DNA from: a virus
Virus record (IMG/VR): IMGVR_UViG_3300010354_000754
Coordinates: 1 to 22,222 of that record
Direction: 5' to 3' (one strand)
Length of the DNA: 22,222 bases
Numbering within the stretch: the first letter of the stretch is position 1; every line of letters begins with the position of its first letter. Position numbers and translations under genes: made by a program. The notes beneath the pieces were generated by a model. The model was not told the DNA's origin and did no database searches. It worked only from the letters and a program-made list of their open reading frames with translations. Shown here piece by piece: positions 1 through 5,915 of the stretch.

Positions 1-28
1 AAGGGTCAGCCGCGAAGGGGACTGGTGA

Positions 29-370
29 TCAGCGCCGACCGCGGCGGATCACGCCGCGAATCTTGGCCTTGGAACGCTGCGCGCCAGGGTCGCCCATGGC
101 GCCGACGCGCTGGTTGCCCTCCTTGTTCCGCCACAGCCCTTCGTTCCGCTGCTTGGTGGCCTTCGTGCCGGAATAGAGCGCCTGGTTCTTACTCCGCAGC
201 CGACTACCGGTGCCGGTCAAACCTTTGCTCAGCAGCCGTTTGGTGGTCGCAGTGTTGGCCGAACGGGTGGAGCCAGACTTTGGCTTGCTGGCACTACCAC
301 CACCGCCGCCAGACCCGCCACCACCACCAGCGAAACGACCGCGGGAATCGCGCTTGTAGGTGCGGGCCAT
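29..370 (-). CDS. RGRFA-tagged small basic protein
   Basis: This 113-residue protein starts with MARTYKRDSRGRFA, the N-terminal tag shared with four other genes in the window. A glycine/serine linker follows (about residues 15-27), then a Lys/Arg-rich tail ending RRGRR with no recognisable enzyme domain. It is strongly basic, so binding to nucleic acid or to an acidic surface inside a particle is plausible; this is inference. The ATG is chosen because the tag begins exactly there and because CCGGAAACCT lies 34 nt upstream, as at its paralogues. There is no clear Shine-Dalgarno sequence. It lies 15 bp downstream of the next minus-strand gene and probably shares its transcript. It lacks the second conserved block (NRLTRDNAGRI...) found in three paralogues, so it is the minimal member of the family. 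Confidence 0.7.
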   Translation of the reverse strand: MARTYKRDSRGRFAGGGGGSGGGGGSASKPKSGSTRSANTATTKRLLSKGLTGTGSRLRSKNQALYSGTKATKQRNEGLWRNKEGNQRVGAMGDPGAQRSKAKIRGVIRRGRR

Positions 371-385
371 GAAACGTGCAGGGAG

Positions 386-1150
386 CTACCGCCTAGGTTT
401 CCGGTTGCGTCGCCGTTTCGGCGGGCCCTGCGTGTTTCTGGGGCCTGGCCGCAGGTTGTTCTTCCCGGCCTTCGGCTTGCCTTTGCCCATGTACGCCAGC
501 TGGTTGCCGTAGATCTCCCGGGCCCTCGCGGCTGGCTTGCTGCCACGCGCTGCAGCATCAGCAGCACGCTGCATTCGCCGCTGGATGGCCTTGGCGCCTG
601 GCCTGGTGCCGCTGATCCCGATCTCGACGCCAGCCAGCATCCGGTCAATCTTGTCTTTCCCGATCCGCTGCTGCATCGCCCTGGCGTTTTGGCGTTCCAG
701 CTGCCGCTTCATCGCGTCAATCCTTGGACGCTTGGACTTCACCGCATCGCTGAGCCGTTTCATCTCAGTATCAAGATCACGGACGGCGCGCTCAGCCTGG
801 CGATCCATTTGCCCCAGCCGCAGGCCAGGGGTCTTCGGGTTGAACGTCCGTACCGCACTGGCCTTGAGCGCCAGCGGCTGCCGCCTGTTCGCCCTGCCGC
901 TGGTGGGTCGCACCACGCTGCGAGCGCTGGGCCGGGGCAGGCCACCCGTGGGCCGGATCCCGTTCCCGCTGCCGGCCGCCCGGCGCCTGGTGCGGCTGAT
1001 CGTGCCAGCCGGCGCCGCTGCTCTGGTGGTGCTGCCCTTGGCTTGAGCACGACCTGGCGACCGCAGCCTGGAACCACGGCCACTGGTTTGGCCCTGATAC
1101 CCACCGCTGGCAAACCTGCCGCGTGCGTCTCGGACGTAGCGGCGGGCCAT
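386..1150 (-). CDS. RGRFA-tagged basic protein with helical middle region
   Basis: The protein has 254 residues and starts MARRYVRDARGRFASGG, a divergent copy of the family tag. Residues about 18-105 are low-complexity, rich in R, G, P and S. Residues about 110-175 are charged and probably helical or coiled-coil (RQAERAVRDLDTEMKRL and following). A later segment carries AIQRR...ARxIYxxQL, also present in the 440-residue paralogue at 4551-5873, so the two share a second module. The C-terminus is strongly basic (RNRKPRR). Its last codons overlap the CCGGAAACCT element serving the next gene. Its own start has a copy of the element 31 nt upstream and no Shine-Dalgarno sequence. I recognise no named family; the function is unknown. 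Confidence 0.7.
   Translation of the reverse strand: MARRYVRDARGRFASGGYQGQTSGRGSRLRSPGRAQAKGSTTRAAAPAGTISRTRRRAAGSGNGIRPTGGLPRPSARSVVRPTSGRANRRQPLALKASAVRTFNPKTPGLRLGQMDRQAERAVRDLDTEMKRLSDAVKSKRPRIDAMKRQLERQNARAMQQRIGKDKIDRMLAGVEIGISGTRPGAKAIQRRMQRAADAAARGSKPAARAREIYGNQLAYMGKGKPKAGKNNLRPGPRNTQGPPKRRRNRKPRR
395..404 (-). promoter_or_regulatory. CCGGAAACCT leader element upstream of gene 29-370
   Basis: Minus-strand CCGGAAACCT whose first base is 34 nt before the ATG at 370. It is embedded in the codons for the basic C-terminus (RNRKPRR) of the preceding gene, so the sequence is both coding and possibly regulatory. Confidence 0.6.
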
Positions 1151-1169
1151 GGGCTGAGCGGGGACTAGC

Positions 1170-1313
1170 TCAGGTTTCCGGTTGCGTCGGCACCGGCCGA
1201 TCGATCACCACCCGGCCAGTGCCATCAGGCCGCACGGCGATGACCTGATGCCGATGCGGCTCGCCGTTCCTCGGGCGCAGGCGGCGGCCAACGGCGGTGA
1301 CGACGGGGTTCAT
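1170..1313 (-). CDS. 47-residue basic microprotein
   Basis: An ATG on the minus strand opens a 47-codon frame starting MNPVVTAVGRRLRPRNGEP and ending PTQPET. It fills the gap between two tagged genes. Evidence that it is real: a CCGGAAA-type leader element lies 35 nt upstream of its ATG, as at neighbouring genes; it fits between flanking stops without overlap; and its composition (Arg, Val, Pro) matches its neighbours. The central stretch HQVIAVRPDGTGRVVIDRP could form a small beta hairpin. Its last codons and TGA stop lie inside the leader element of the next gene. No family is recognised. It could be a chance ORF, but position and leader favour a gene. Confidence 0.5.
   Translation of the reverse strand: MNPVVTAVGRRLRPRNGEPHRHQVIAVRPDGTGRVVIDRPVPTQPET
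1172..1181 (-). promoter_or_regulatory. CCGGAAACCT leader element upstream of gene 386-1150
   Basis: Minus-strand CCGGAAACCT within CGACGCAACCGGAAACCTGA, 31 nt before the ATG at 1150. It overlaps the TGA stop of the 47-residue microprotein. The preceding bases CGACGCAACC are identical to those before the copy at 395-404, so the repeat here extends to about 20 bp. Confidence 0.65.
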
Positions 1314-1338
1314 GGCGTGGTGGGGTGGGGAACGGCTT

Positions 1339-1348
1339 AACTTTCCGG
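1339..1348 (-). promoter_or_regulatory. Variant leader element (CCGGAAAGTT) upstream of microprotein
   Basis: Minus-strand CCGGAAAGTT shares seven leading bases with the consensus and lies 35 nt before the ATG at 1313, directly after the stop of the metallopeptidase-like gene. Position and partial identity support it as a diverged copy. Confidence 0.45.
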
Positions 1349-1349
1349 G

Positions 1350-2318
1350 TCAAGGGCCCCGGCGCACTCGGCTCCGGCGGCGAGCGGCGGGCTTCTGACT
1401 CAGGCCCTGTGCCTCGCGGTAGGCACCCATCACTTGGTAGTCGTATCGACGGCCGGTGCGCAGACCGGCATAGGTCTCGGCGATAAACTCGGCTGGGCTC
1501 GTTCGTGCATATCCGCTTACGCGACCTGCAAGGTTTCTGCGTCTCCATGATTCGCGCAGCTTGGATGCAGGGCCTCCGATGCCTGGTACTGCTTCCTTCC
1601 AATCGTCAATCCCTTTCTGGCCGCGCCGTTGGAAACGGGCTAGAGACGCCTTGTCTTTGGTGTGCTTGATCTCATGGTGGATCACGCCCATTGGAGATGA
1701 CGTTGAAAGATGCCCGCTTCTTCGGTATTCAATCGCTCTGAGCCTTGGGTTGCTCCAATACTCGGATGCTGTGTTGATTCCGATTGAGCGAACCCCTAGC
1801 AAGGCTTCGGCTATTCGCGGGTTATTTTTGTTGTTGAACTCGTAAACATTAAAGCCTTGTTTTTTGAGCCTTTTCACGGCTGTCGCAACGTTGTCCGCCG
1901 TATGACCGCTGAATCTGTTGTAAGGATTCTCCCCCTTCCTGAACCTGGCCATCGTGTTCACCGGCCGAGCGTTGGCGTTCATCAGCTCACCCGGCCGCAG
2001 CCTGCTGGTGGCTGCCGTCGCCCGGCCCTGCTGCACGTTCACCTTCGCCCGTGCGGCGCCGCTCCGGCTCACCACACCTTTCGGCGCAGCGTTCACTCGA
2101 TCGATCTGCCTGGCGCGCAAGTTCCAAGCTGCAGTCCGCAGCCGGCCGCCTCTGGCCGTTGCGCCGTTCCCGCCGACGCTGGTGATCCGCCCGGCATTGT
2201 CTCGAGTCAGCCGGTTCGTGCCCCTGCTCACCGGCTTGGCAGCAGGCCGCCCGCCACCGCTGGATCCACCGGTGCTGGCGAACCGGCCCCTGCTGTCGCG
2301 CTTGTAGGTCCTGGCCAT
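1350..2318 (-). CDS. RGRFA-tagged protein with zincin metallopeptidase-like C-terminal domain
   Basis: The 322-residue protein has three parts. Residues 1-14 are the tag MARTYKRDSRGRFA. Residues about 35-70 are a second shared block (NRLTRDNAGRITSVGGNGATARGGRL), also present in the proteins at 2929 and 4551. Residues about 125-300 form a distinct domain with HHEIKH at 214-219 (HEXXH, H215-E216-H219), followed by YARTSPAEFIAETYAGL, with Glu277 and Glu281 as candidate third zinc ligands. HEXXH followed by Y-x(n)-E-x-x-A-E is typical of zincin peptidases, including toxin-type ones carried by phages and polymorphic toxin systems. That makes it a candidate virion-borne protease. Substrate and activity are unknown. 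The C-terminus is basic (RRRSRVRRGP). The part encoding the catalytic domain is richer in A+T than the tag region, suggesting a separate origin. Confidence 0.75.
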   Translation of the reverse strand: MARTYKRDSRGRFASTGGSSGGGRPAAKPVSRGTNRLTRDNAGRITSVGGNGATARGGRLRTAAWNLRARQIDRVNAAPKGVVSRSGAARAKVNVQQGRATAATSRLRPGELMNANARPVNTMARFRKGENPYNRFSGHTADNVATAVKRLKKQGFNVYEFNNKNNPRIAEALLGVRSIGINTASEYWSNPRLRAIEYRRSGHLSTSSPMGVIHHEIKHTKDKASLARFQRRGQKGIDDWKEAVPGIGGPASKLRESWRRRNLAGRVSGYARTSPAEFIAETYAGLRTGRRYDYQVMGAYREAQGLSQKPAARRRSRVRRGP

Positions 2319-2337
2319 CCCAGCATCGCCTGATCTG

Positions 2338-2348
2338 CTGGGTTGCCG
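2338..2348 (-). promoter_or_regulatory. Degenerate leader element upstream of metallopeptidase-like gene
   Basis: The minus strand reads CGGCAACCCAG followed by CAGATCAGGCGATGCTGGG and the ATG at 2318. The stretch resembles the leader of the gene at 2929 (CCGGAAACCTGCAGCAGTGA, then AGTGATGCTGCC, then GTG), so it is probably a diverged copy. Spacing to the start is 30 nt. Confidence 0.35.
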
Positions 2349-2368
2349 CTGAGCGTTATGCCGTGGCC

Positions 2369-2378
2369 CCGGAAACCT
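2369..2378 (+). promoter_or_regulatory. CCGGAAACCT leader element upstream of gene 2400-2894
   Basis: Plus-strand CCGGAAACCTGCAG, 31 nt before the ATG at 2400. It lies in the divergent gap between the minus-strand metallopeptidase-like gene and the first plus-strand neck-type gene, and helps to choose that start. Confidence 0.6.
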
Positions 2379-2399
2379 GCAGGCATCGCGCCCCGGTCC

Positions 2400-2894
2400 A
2401 TGCCTGCACCGATCCCAAACACGATCCCGCCATGGCGGAGTTCCGATCGTGAGCAGATCCGCGGATACAGCGGATGGCCGGTGTCAACCTACAATCTGAC
2501 GCAGCTCACCGCAGCGATGAACCGGGTGGCGGAGGCCTCAGCCGATGCCGTCACCCAGCTGCAGGCCTGGATCGATGAAGTCGAGACGCTGGAGCAGGAC
2601 TGGGCGGACAAGGTGTCAGACGGCACCGCCCACTTGGGCAACGTGCAGAGCTACGAAGGCCCGGCGCCTGGAACGGCCCTCAGCAAGGACGATCGGCAGA
2701 CCAAGGCCGACGTGCTCGAGTGGGATGCCTCCCTCCTGAAGGTCTCCTACCAAGCCGGCACCCGTGGTGATTCCACCGCTGGAGGCGTGCTGCACGCCCG
2801 GGTGTCGGAGCTGAAGGGGAAGATCCTGCAGGCGATCGGCATCAAGTCCTACGACGGTGGCGCCGGCAGCGGCGCGGCGTTGCTCAGGAGCTGA
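2400..2894 (+). CDS. Putative neck/head-tail adaptor-type structural protein
   Basis: The preferred reading is 164 residues from the ATG at 2400, placed 31 nt after a leader element as at the neighbours. A GTG at 2481 (starting STYNLTQLTAAMNRV) is the main alternative and would remove a Pro-rich N-terminus of doubtful coding character. The body is mostly helical (AMNRVAEASADAVTQLQAWIDEVETLEQ), then KADVLEWDASLLKVSY and a glycine-rich end. Location just before the HK97 gp10-like gene suggests a head-tail connector role, but no diagnostic motif was recognised, so the assignment rests on position. It is the first plus-strand gene after the divergent minus-strand block and could be the first gene of a plus-strand transcript. 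Confidence 0.55.
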   Translation: MPAPIPNTIPPWRSSDREQIRGYSGWPVSTYNLTQLTAAMNRVAEASADAVTQLQAWIDEVETLEQDWADKVSDGTAHLGNVQSYEGPAPGTALSKDDRQTKADVLEWDASLLKVSYQAGTRGDSTAGGVLHARVSELKGKILQAIGIKSYDGGAGSGAALLRS

Positions 2895-2896
2895 AC

Positions 2897-2906
2897 CCGG
2901 AAACCT
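2897..2906 (+). promoter_or_regulatory. CCGGAAACCT leader element upstream of gene 2929-3579
   Basis: Plus-strand CCGGAAACCTGCAG, 32 nt before the GTG at 2929 and just after the stop codon at 2892-2894. The CCTGCAG extension matches the copy at 2369. Confidence 0.65.
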
Positions 2907-2928
2907 GCAGCAGTGAAGTGATGCTGCC

Positions 2929-3579
2929 GTGGCCCGGACCTACAAGCGTGACTCTCGCGGGCGGTTTGCTGGTGGGGGCAGCAGCTCGGGTCGGCCGGCG
3001 GCGAAGAAAGCAGCGACCAGGGCAGGCAACCGCCTAACGCGGGACAACGCAGGCCGGATCAGCTCAATCGGCGGCAATGGCGCCACGGCTCGGGGTGGGC
3101 GGCTCAAGACGGCAGCTGGGAATCAGCGGGCGAGGCAGACGGCACGGCTGAAGAGTGCTGGCGGACGGTTGAGGGGCGGGAAAGGAGGCGGCGCCGCTGT
3201 TGCCAAGCGGGTCAGAAAGCCAGACCTCAGCCAAGCAGCGTTTGAGCGGCGCGCCAATCTGACTGAGAAGCGTGCGCGGGCTGCCGAGCGTGCAGTGGCA
3301 GGGGCTGACCGGGGCTACGCCAGCAGGGGTACGCGACGCATGTTCCGTACGGCTGATGCACTTCGATCTGCTGCTGATTCCTACAGCAGCTATGCCAGAA
3401 GGGGCAAAAAGGGAGAGTTCAGCGCCGCCGATTACTTTAATACAGACCGCAGAACCAGTAGGCGAACAACCGCGCCGAAGCTGAGCAGAGCCGAGAAGGC
3501 CAGGCGAACTAGAGCAGCCAACGCTGACAAGCGCTTCCGAGAGAACATTCGCCGGATGGAGGCGGATCGCCGCCGCTGA
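2929..3579 (+). CDS. RGRFA-tagged basic protein
   Basis: This 216-residue protein begins at GTG with MARTYKRDSRGRFA, then a short Gly/Ser linker and the second shared block NRLTRDNAGRISSIGGNGATARGGRL (about residues 34-59) followed by KTAAGNQRARQ. The remainder is Arg/Lys/Ala-rich and probably helical (SQAAFERRANLTEKRARAAER), ending in ENIRRMEADRRR. No catalytic motif is visible. It sits between two neck-type genes, and its TGA overlaps the ATG of the next gene (TGATG), so it is translationally linked to structural genes. The GTG is fixed by the family tag and by the leader element 32 nt upstream. DNA binding or packaging into the particle is a plausible role but not shown. Confidence 0.7.
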   Translation: MARTYKRDSRGRFAGGGSSSGRPAAKKAATRAGNRLTRDNAGRISSIGGNGATARGGRLKTAAGNQRARQTARLKSAGGRLRGGKGGGAAVAKRVRKPDLSQAAFERRANLTEKRARAAERAVAGADRGYASRGTRRMFRTADALRSAADSYSSYARRGKKGEFSAADYFNTDRRTSRRTTAPKLSRAEKARRTRAANADKRFRENIRRMEADRRR

Positions 3580-4052
3580 TGCCCACCGACTTCGCCCCCT
3601 ACGCGAACCTCCGCCTGCTGATCCCACAGCCGGCAGCGGCACCGGCCAACTTCCGCTCGGGCGTGCCGGCTAGCACCGCCAGCTGGATCCTGCACGTCTT
3701 CGCCAAGGGCACCACCACCGCCGCCCCGGGCACGCCGTCGATCGACCCGCGCACCCGCACCCTGGAGGGCTACATCACCGCCTTCGCCACGCTCCCGGCC
3801 AACACCTCCTGGCTGCAGGCCACCGCCGGCCTCGCCTGGGACACCACCGGCCTGGCACCCGCAGGCCTCCTGGCCGGTGCATCAGGCCGTGGGTTCCTCG
3901 GGGTGCTCGAATCACTCCCCACCGTCACCGGTCAGCAAGGCGAGGCCACGATCACCGCCCTCGGCGGCGCTTTTGGCCCTGGTGGCATCGGCGCTGAGCT
4001 CCGCGCCCAGCTGGGCGATGCGATCACCGTCGAGCTGCAGTTCGCCGGCTGA
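3579..4052 (+). CDS. Putative head-tail joining (neck) protein
   Basis: The protein has 157 residues starting MPTDFAPYANLRLLIPQP, rich in Ala, Gly, Thr and Pro with a beta-type pattern (TLEGYITAF, EATITALGGAF, DAITVELQFAG). Its ATG overlaps the stop of the upstream gene by one base, and it is followed three bases later by the HK97 gp10-like gene. A small beta-rich protein in this position of a siphovirus cluster is commonly a head-closure or stopper protein. I recognise no specific motif, so the role is inferred from position and size. Confidence 0.5.
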   Translation: MPTDFAPYANLRLLIPQPAAAPANFRSGVPASTASWILHVFAKGTTTAAPGTPSIDPRTRTLEGYITAFATLPANTSWLQATAGLAWDTTGLAPAGLLAGASGRGFLGVLESLPTVTGQQGEATITALGGAFGPGGIGAELRAQLGDAITVELQFAG

Positions 4053-4055
4053 GCC

Positions 4056-4517
4056 ATGTCGATCAACGTCCGCGTCAACACCGGCAACCTGCAGGCCCGC
4101 GCCCAGCAGGCGGCCCGCCGCGCCTCCGAAATCGTGATGGGGGAGCTGTTCGCCGCGTTCCAGCAGTCCTTCACGGCTAAGGCATGGGACTGGCCACGCA
4201 TCACTCAACGCACCGCCGGCAGCCCAGTCGGCAGCCCTCGCAACCTGATCGACACCGGCAACCTCCGCCAGACCGGCAGCTACCAGATGACCGGGCCCTA
4301 TCAGGCCACGTTCCGCTGGAGCGCCAACTACGCCACCGCTGTCCACGAAGGCGCCTACATCTACCCGTGGGGCAACCGTGACGCCGATCGGGTCTACCTC
4401 CCGCCACGCCCCTGGACCCGCGCCGTGCTCGGCCAGGAAGATGCACCCGGCGTGAAGCCCTACAACCTCGGCGATCGGCTCCAGAACGTCTGGCTCGCTC
4501 AGTTCCGCAGGCGGTGA
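4056..4517 (+). CDS. HK97 gp10-like neck/tail-completion protein
   Basis: This is a 153-residue protein. Residues about 1-45 are a helical start (NLQARAQQAARRASEIVMGEL), and the later stretch FRWSANYATAVHEGAYIYPWG carries YAxxVHEG, characteristic of the HK97 gp10-like / tail-completion families of head-tail connectors. It is followed by YLPPRPWTRAVL, equivalent to the usual 'RPFLxPA' segment. LIDTGNLRQTGSYQ matches the family's 'DTGxLRxS' motif. The length is normal. Such proteins sit at the head-tail junction and are needed to complete or attach the tail. It directly follows the putative head-closure gene. Confidence 0.8.
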   Translation: MSINVRVNTGNLQARAQQAARRASEIVMGELFAAFQQSFTAKAWDWPRITQRTAGSPVGSPRNLIDTGNLRQTGSYQMTGPYQATFRWSANYATAVHEGAYIYPWGNRDADRVYLPPRPWTRAVLGQEDAPGVKPYNLGDRLQNVWLAQFRRR

Positions 4518-4527
4518 TCGGAAACCT
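4518..4527 (+). promoter_or_regulatory. TCGGAAACCT leader element upstream of gene 4551-5873
   Basis: Plus-strand TCGGAAACCTGAGC immediately after the stop codon at 4515-4517 and 33 nt before the ATG at 4551. The CCTGAGC extension matches the copies at 1172-1181 (minus) and 8514-8523. Confidence 0.6.
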
Positions 4528-4550
4528 GAGCTGATGATGGCGGCTCAGGC

Positions 4551-5873
4551 ATGGCCCGGACTTACAAACGCGACAGCCGCGGGCGGTTTGCCTCGGGTGG
4601 TGGATCGGGCAGCGGCAGGCCGGCCACCAAGGGCCTGAGCACCGGAAAGAACCGCCTCACCCGTGACAACAGCGGCCGGATCACGGGCCAGGGTGGATCG
4701 GGCGCCACTGCACGCGGCGGCAGGCTGAAGACCGCTGCAGGGAACGCCAGGGCTCGGCAGGTCGGCCGGCTGAAGGGCGCACCGGCAGGCACCGTCAGCA
4801 GGGGCGGCAAGGCTAGGGGTGCGGCGCCGGTGGCGAAGGCCAAGACCGTCAAGCCCGCAGCCAGGGTCACCAAGAAGGCCGCAGCCGAGGCCAAGCTCGA
4901 TCGGGTGATCGCCAGGGCCCAAAACATCGGATTCCGCCGATTCGACAAGGAAGGTCGCAGCGAACGGGCAAGGAATGCAGTGCAGGTCGAGCGGCGGGCC
5001 AGGAACTGGATCAACATGCTTGGCACGAACACCAGAAAGCCGCCGAAGACGGTGGCAGAGATGAAGGCAAATGCGGCCAAGGTCATGGCTGACCGCAAGA
5101 AAGTGAAGGCAAAAGCAGAGATACAATCAACCAAATGGGCGATCAGTCGCTCTCGCGCACAACGGGCGCCGAAGTTTGATCAAACGGCAATTCAGCGGCG
5201 CAGGAATCGCGTAATTGAGGCCGACAAGCGCCGTGGCGGGATCTCCAACAATGCAACGATCGAAGCCAGGAATATCTACGACGCCCAGCTGCGCGGCCAG
5301 CTTCCAAAGCAGCGCGGCGCACTGCTCCCAGGCATGAAAGCCGCCGGCCAGAGGGCCCGCAACGCCAACGTGGTGCGTGGTGCAAAGCCCAAAGTCGGCG
5401 CTCCAAAGGGTGGAGCCGGAGCGCAGATCAGGGCCAGGGGCAAACGGGGAGGACAGCTCGCCGCACCGTCTGGGCCAAGCATGCGGCAACGGCTGCGTGC
5501 TGCAGCCAAGGTCAAGCTGAGCCCAATGCAGCGGTCTGAGGCCAAGTACGCCAAGCGCAAGTACGGGGTGAGCTCCACAGTGAGCAACCCTGGCCGGCCC
5601 TCTATGCGCCTTCCGCGCAGGACCACCTCAGGAGGCGCGCGGATTGCCGTGAGGGGGAACAAGGCCGCAACCACCAGGGCCTACAAGCAGCGTGTCTCCG
5701 CAACGCTCGGCAACACCCGCAAGACCGACATGGCCACCATGGGCATCGGTGGCGGCCTGCGCAAACTCTCCAACCCCCGCATCCGCAAGCAGCAGACCGG
5801 GATGACGCAGCTCAGCCTGGTGGGCCGCAACAAACCTCTCGTGCGCTTCCGCCCCGCCAACGGCCGCCGTTAA
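4551..5873 (+). CDS. Large RGRFA-tagged basic protein
   Basis: At 440 residues this is the longest of the five tagged proteins. It begins MARTYKRDSRGRFASGG, then the second shared block NRLTRDNSGRITGQGGSGATARGGRL (about residues 34-59). Residues about 60-200 are Lys/Arg/Ala-rich, probably helical. About residues 215-265 contain AIQRRRNR...EARNIYDAQL, the module shared with the protein at 386-1150. The rest is basic and rich in Gly, Ser and Pro, ending VRFRPANGRR. There is no catalytic motif and no membrane segment. It lies between the gp10-like neck gene and the tail-chaperone gene, where core siphovirus genes are usually adjacent, so it looks inserted. A packaged nucleic-acid-binding or ejected protein is a hypothesis. 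Confidence 0.7.
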   Translation: MARTYKRDSRGRFASGGGSGSGRPATKGLSTGKNRLTRDNSGRITGQGGSGATARGGRLKTAAGNARARQVGRLKGAPAGTVSRGGKARGAAPVAKAKTVKPAARVTKKAAAEAKLDRVIARAQNIGFRRFDKEGRSERARNAVQVERRARNWINMLGTNTRKPPKTVAEMKANAAKVMADRKKVKAKAEIQSTKWAISRSRAQRAPKFDQTAIQRRRNRVIEADKRRGGISNNATIEARNIYDAQLRGQLPKQRGALLPGMKAAGQRARNANVVRGAKPKVGAPKGGAGAQIRARGKRGGQLAAPSGPSMRQRLRAAAKVKLSPMQRSEAKYAKRKYGVSSTVSNPGRPSMRLPRRTTSGGARIAVRGNKAATTRAYKQRVSATLGNTRKTDMATMGIGGGLRKLSNPRIRKQQTGMTQLSLVGRNKPLVRFRPANGRR

Positions 5874-5881
5874 GCCGCCAG

Positions 5882-5891
5882 CCGGAAACCT
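5882..5891 (+). promoter_or_regulatory. CCGGAAACCT leader element upstream of tail chaperone gene
   Basis: Plus-strand CCGGAAACCTACAG, 34 nt before the GTG at 5916, in the gap following the stop of the 440-residue tagged gene. The element therefore also precedes an ordinary structural gene, not only tagged genes. Confidence 0.6.
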
Positions 5892-5915
5892 ACAGAACCC
5901 ACCCACCGGCATCCC

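Noticed and set aside
760-1113. Long overlapping ORFs on both strands within 500-1170
   Set aside because: They are shadows of the GC-rich tagged gene 386-1150; their products are Pro/Ala/Arg-rich without domain character, and they lack the family tag and leader spacing.
1954-2307. Plus-strand ORFs opposite the tag region of the metallopeptidase-like gene
   Set aside because: They mirror the shared tag region of a recognised family gene and have no independent support.
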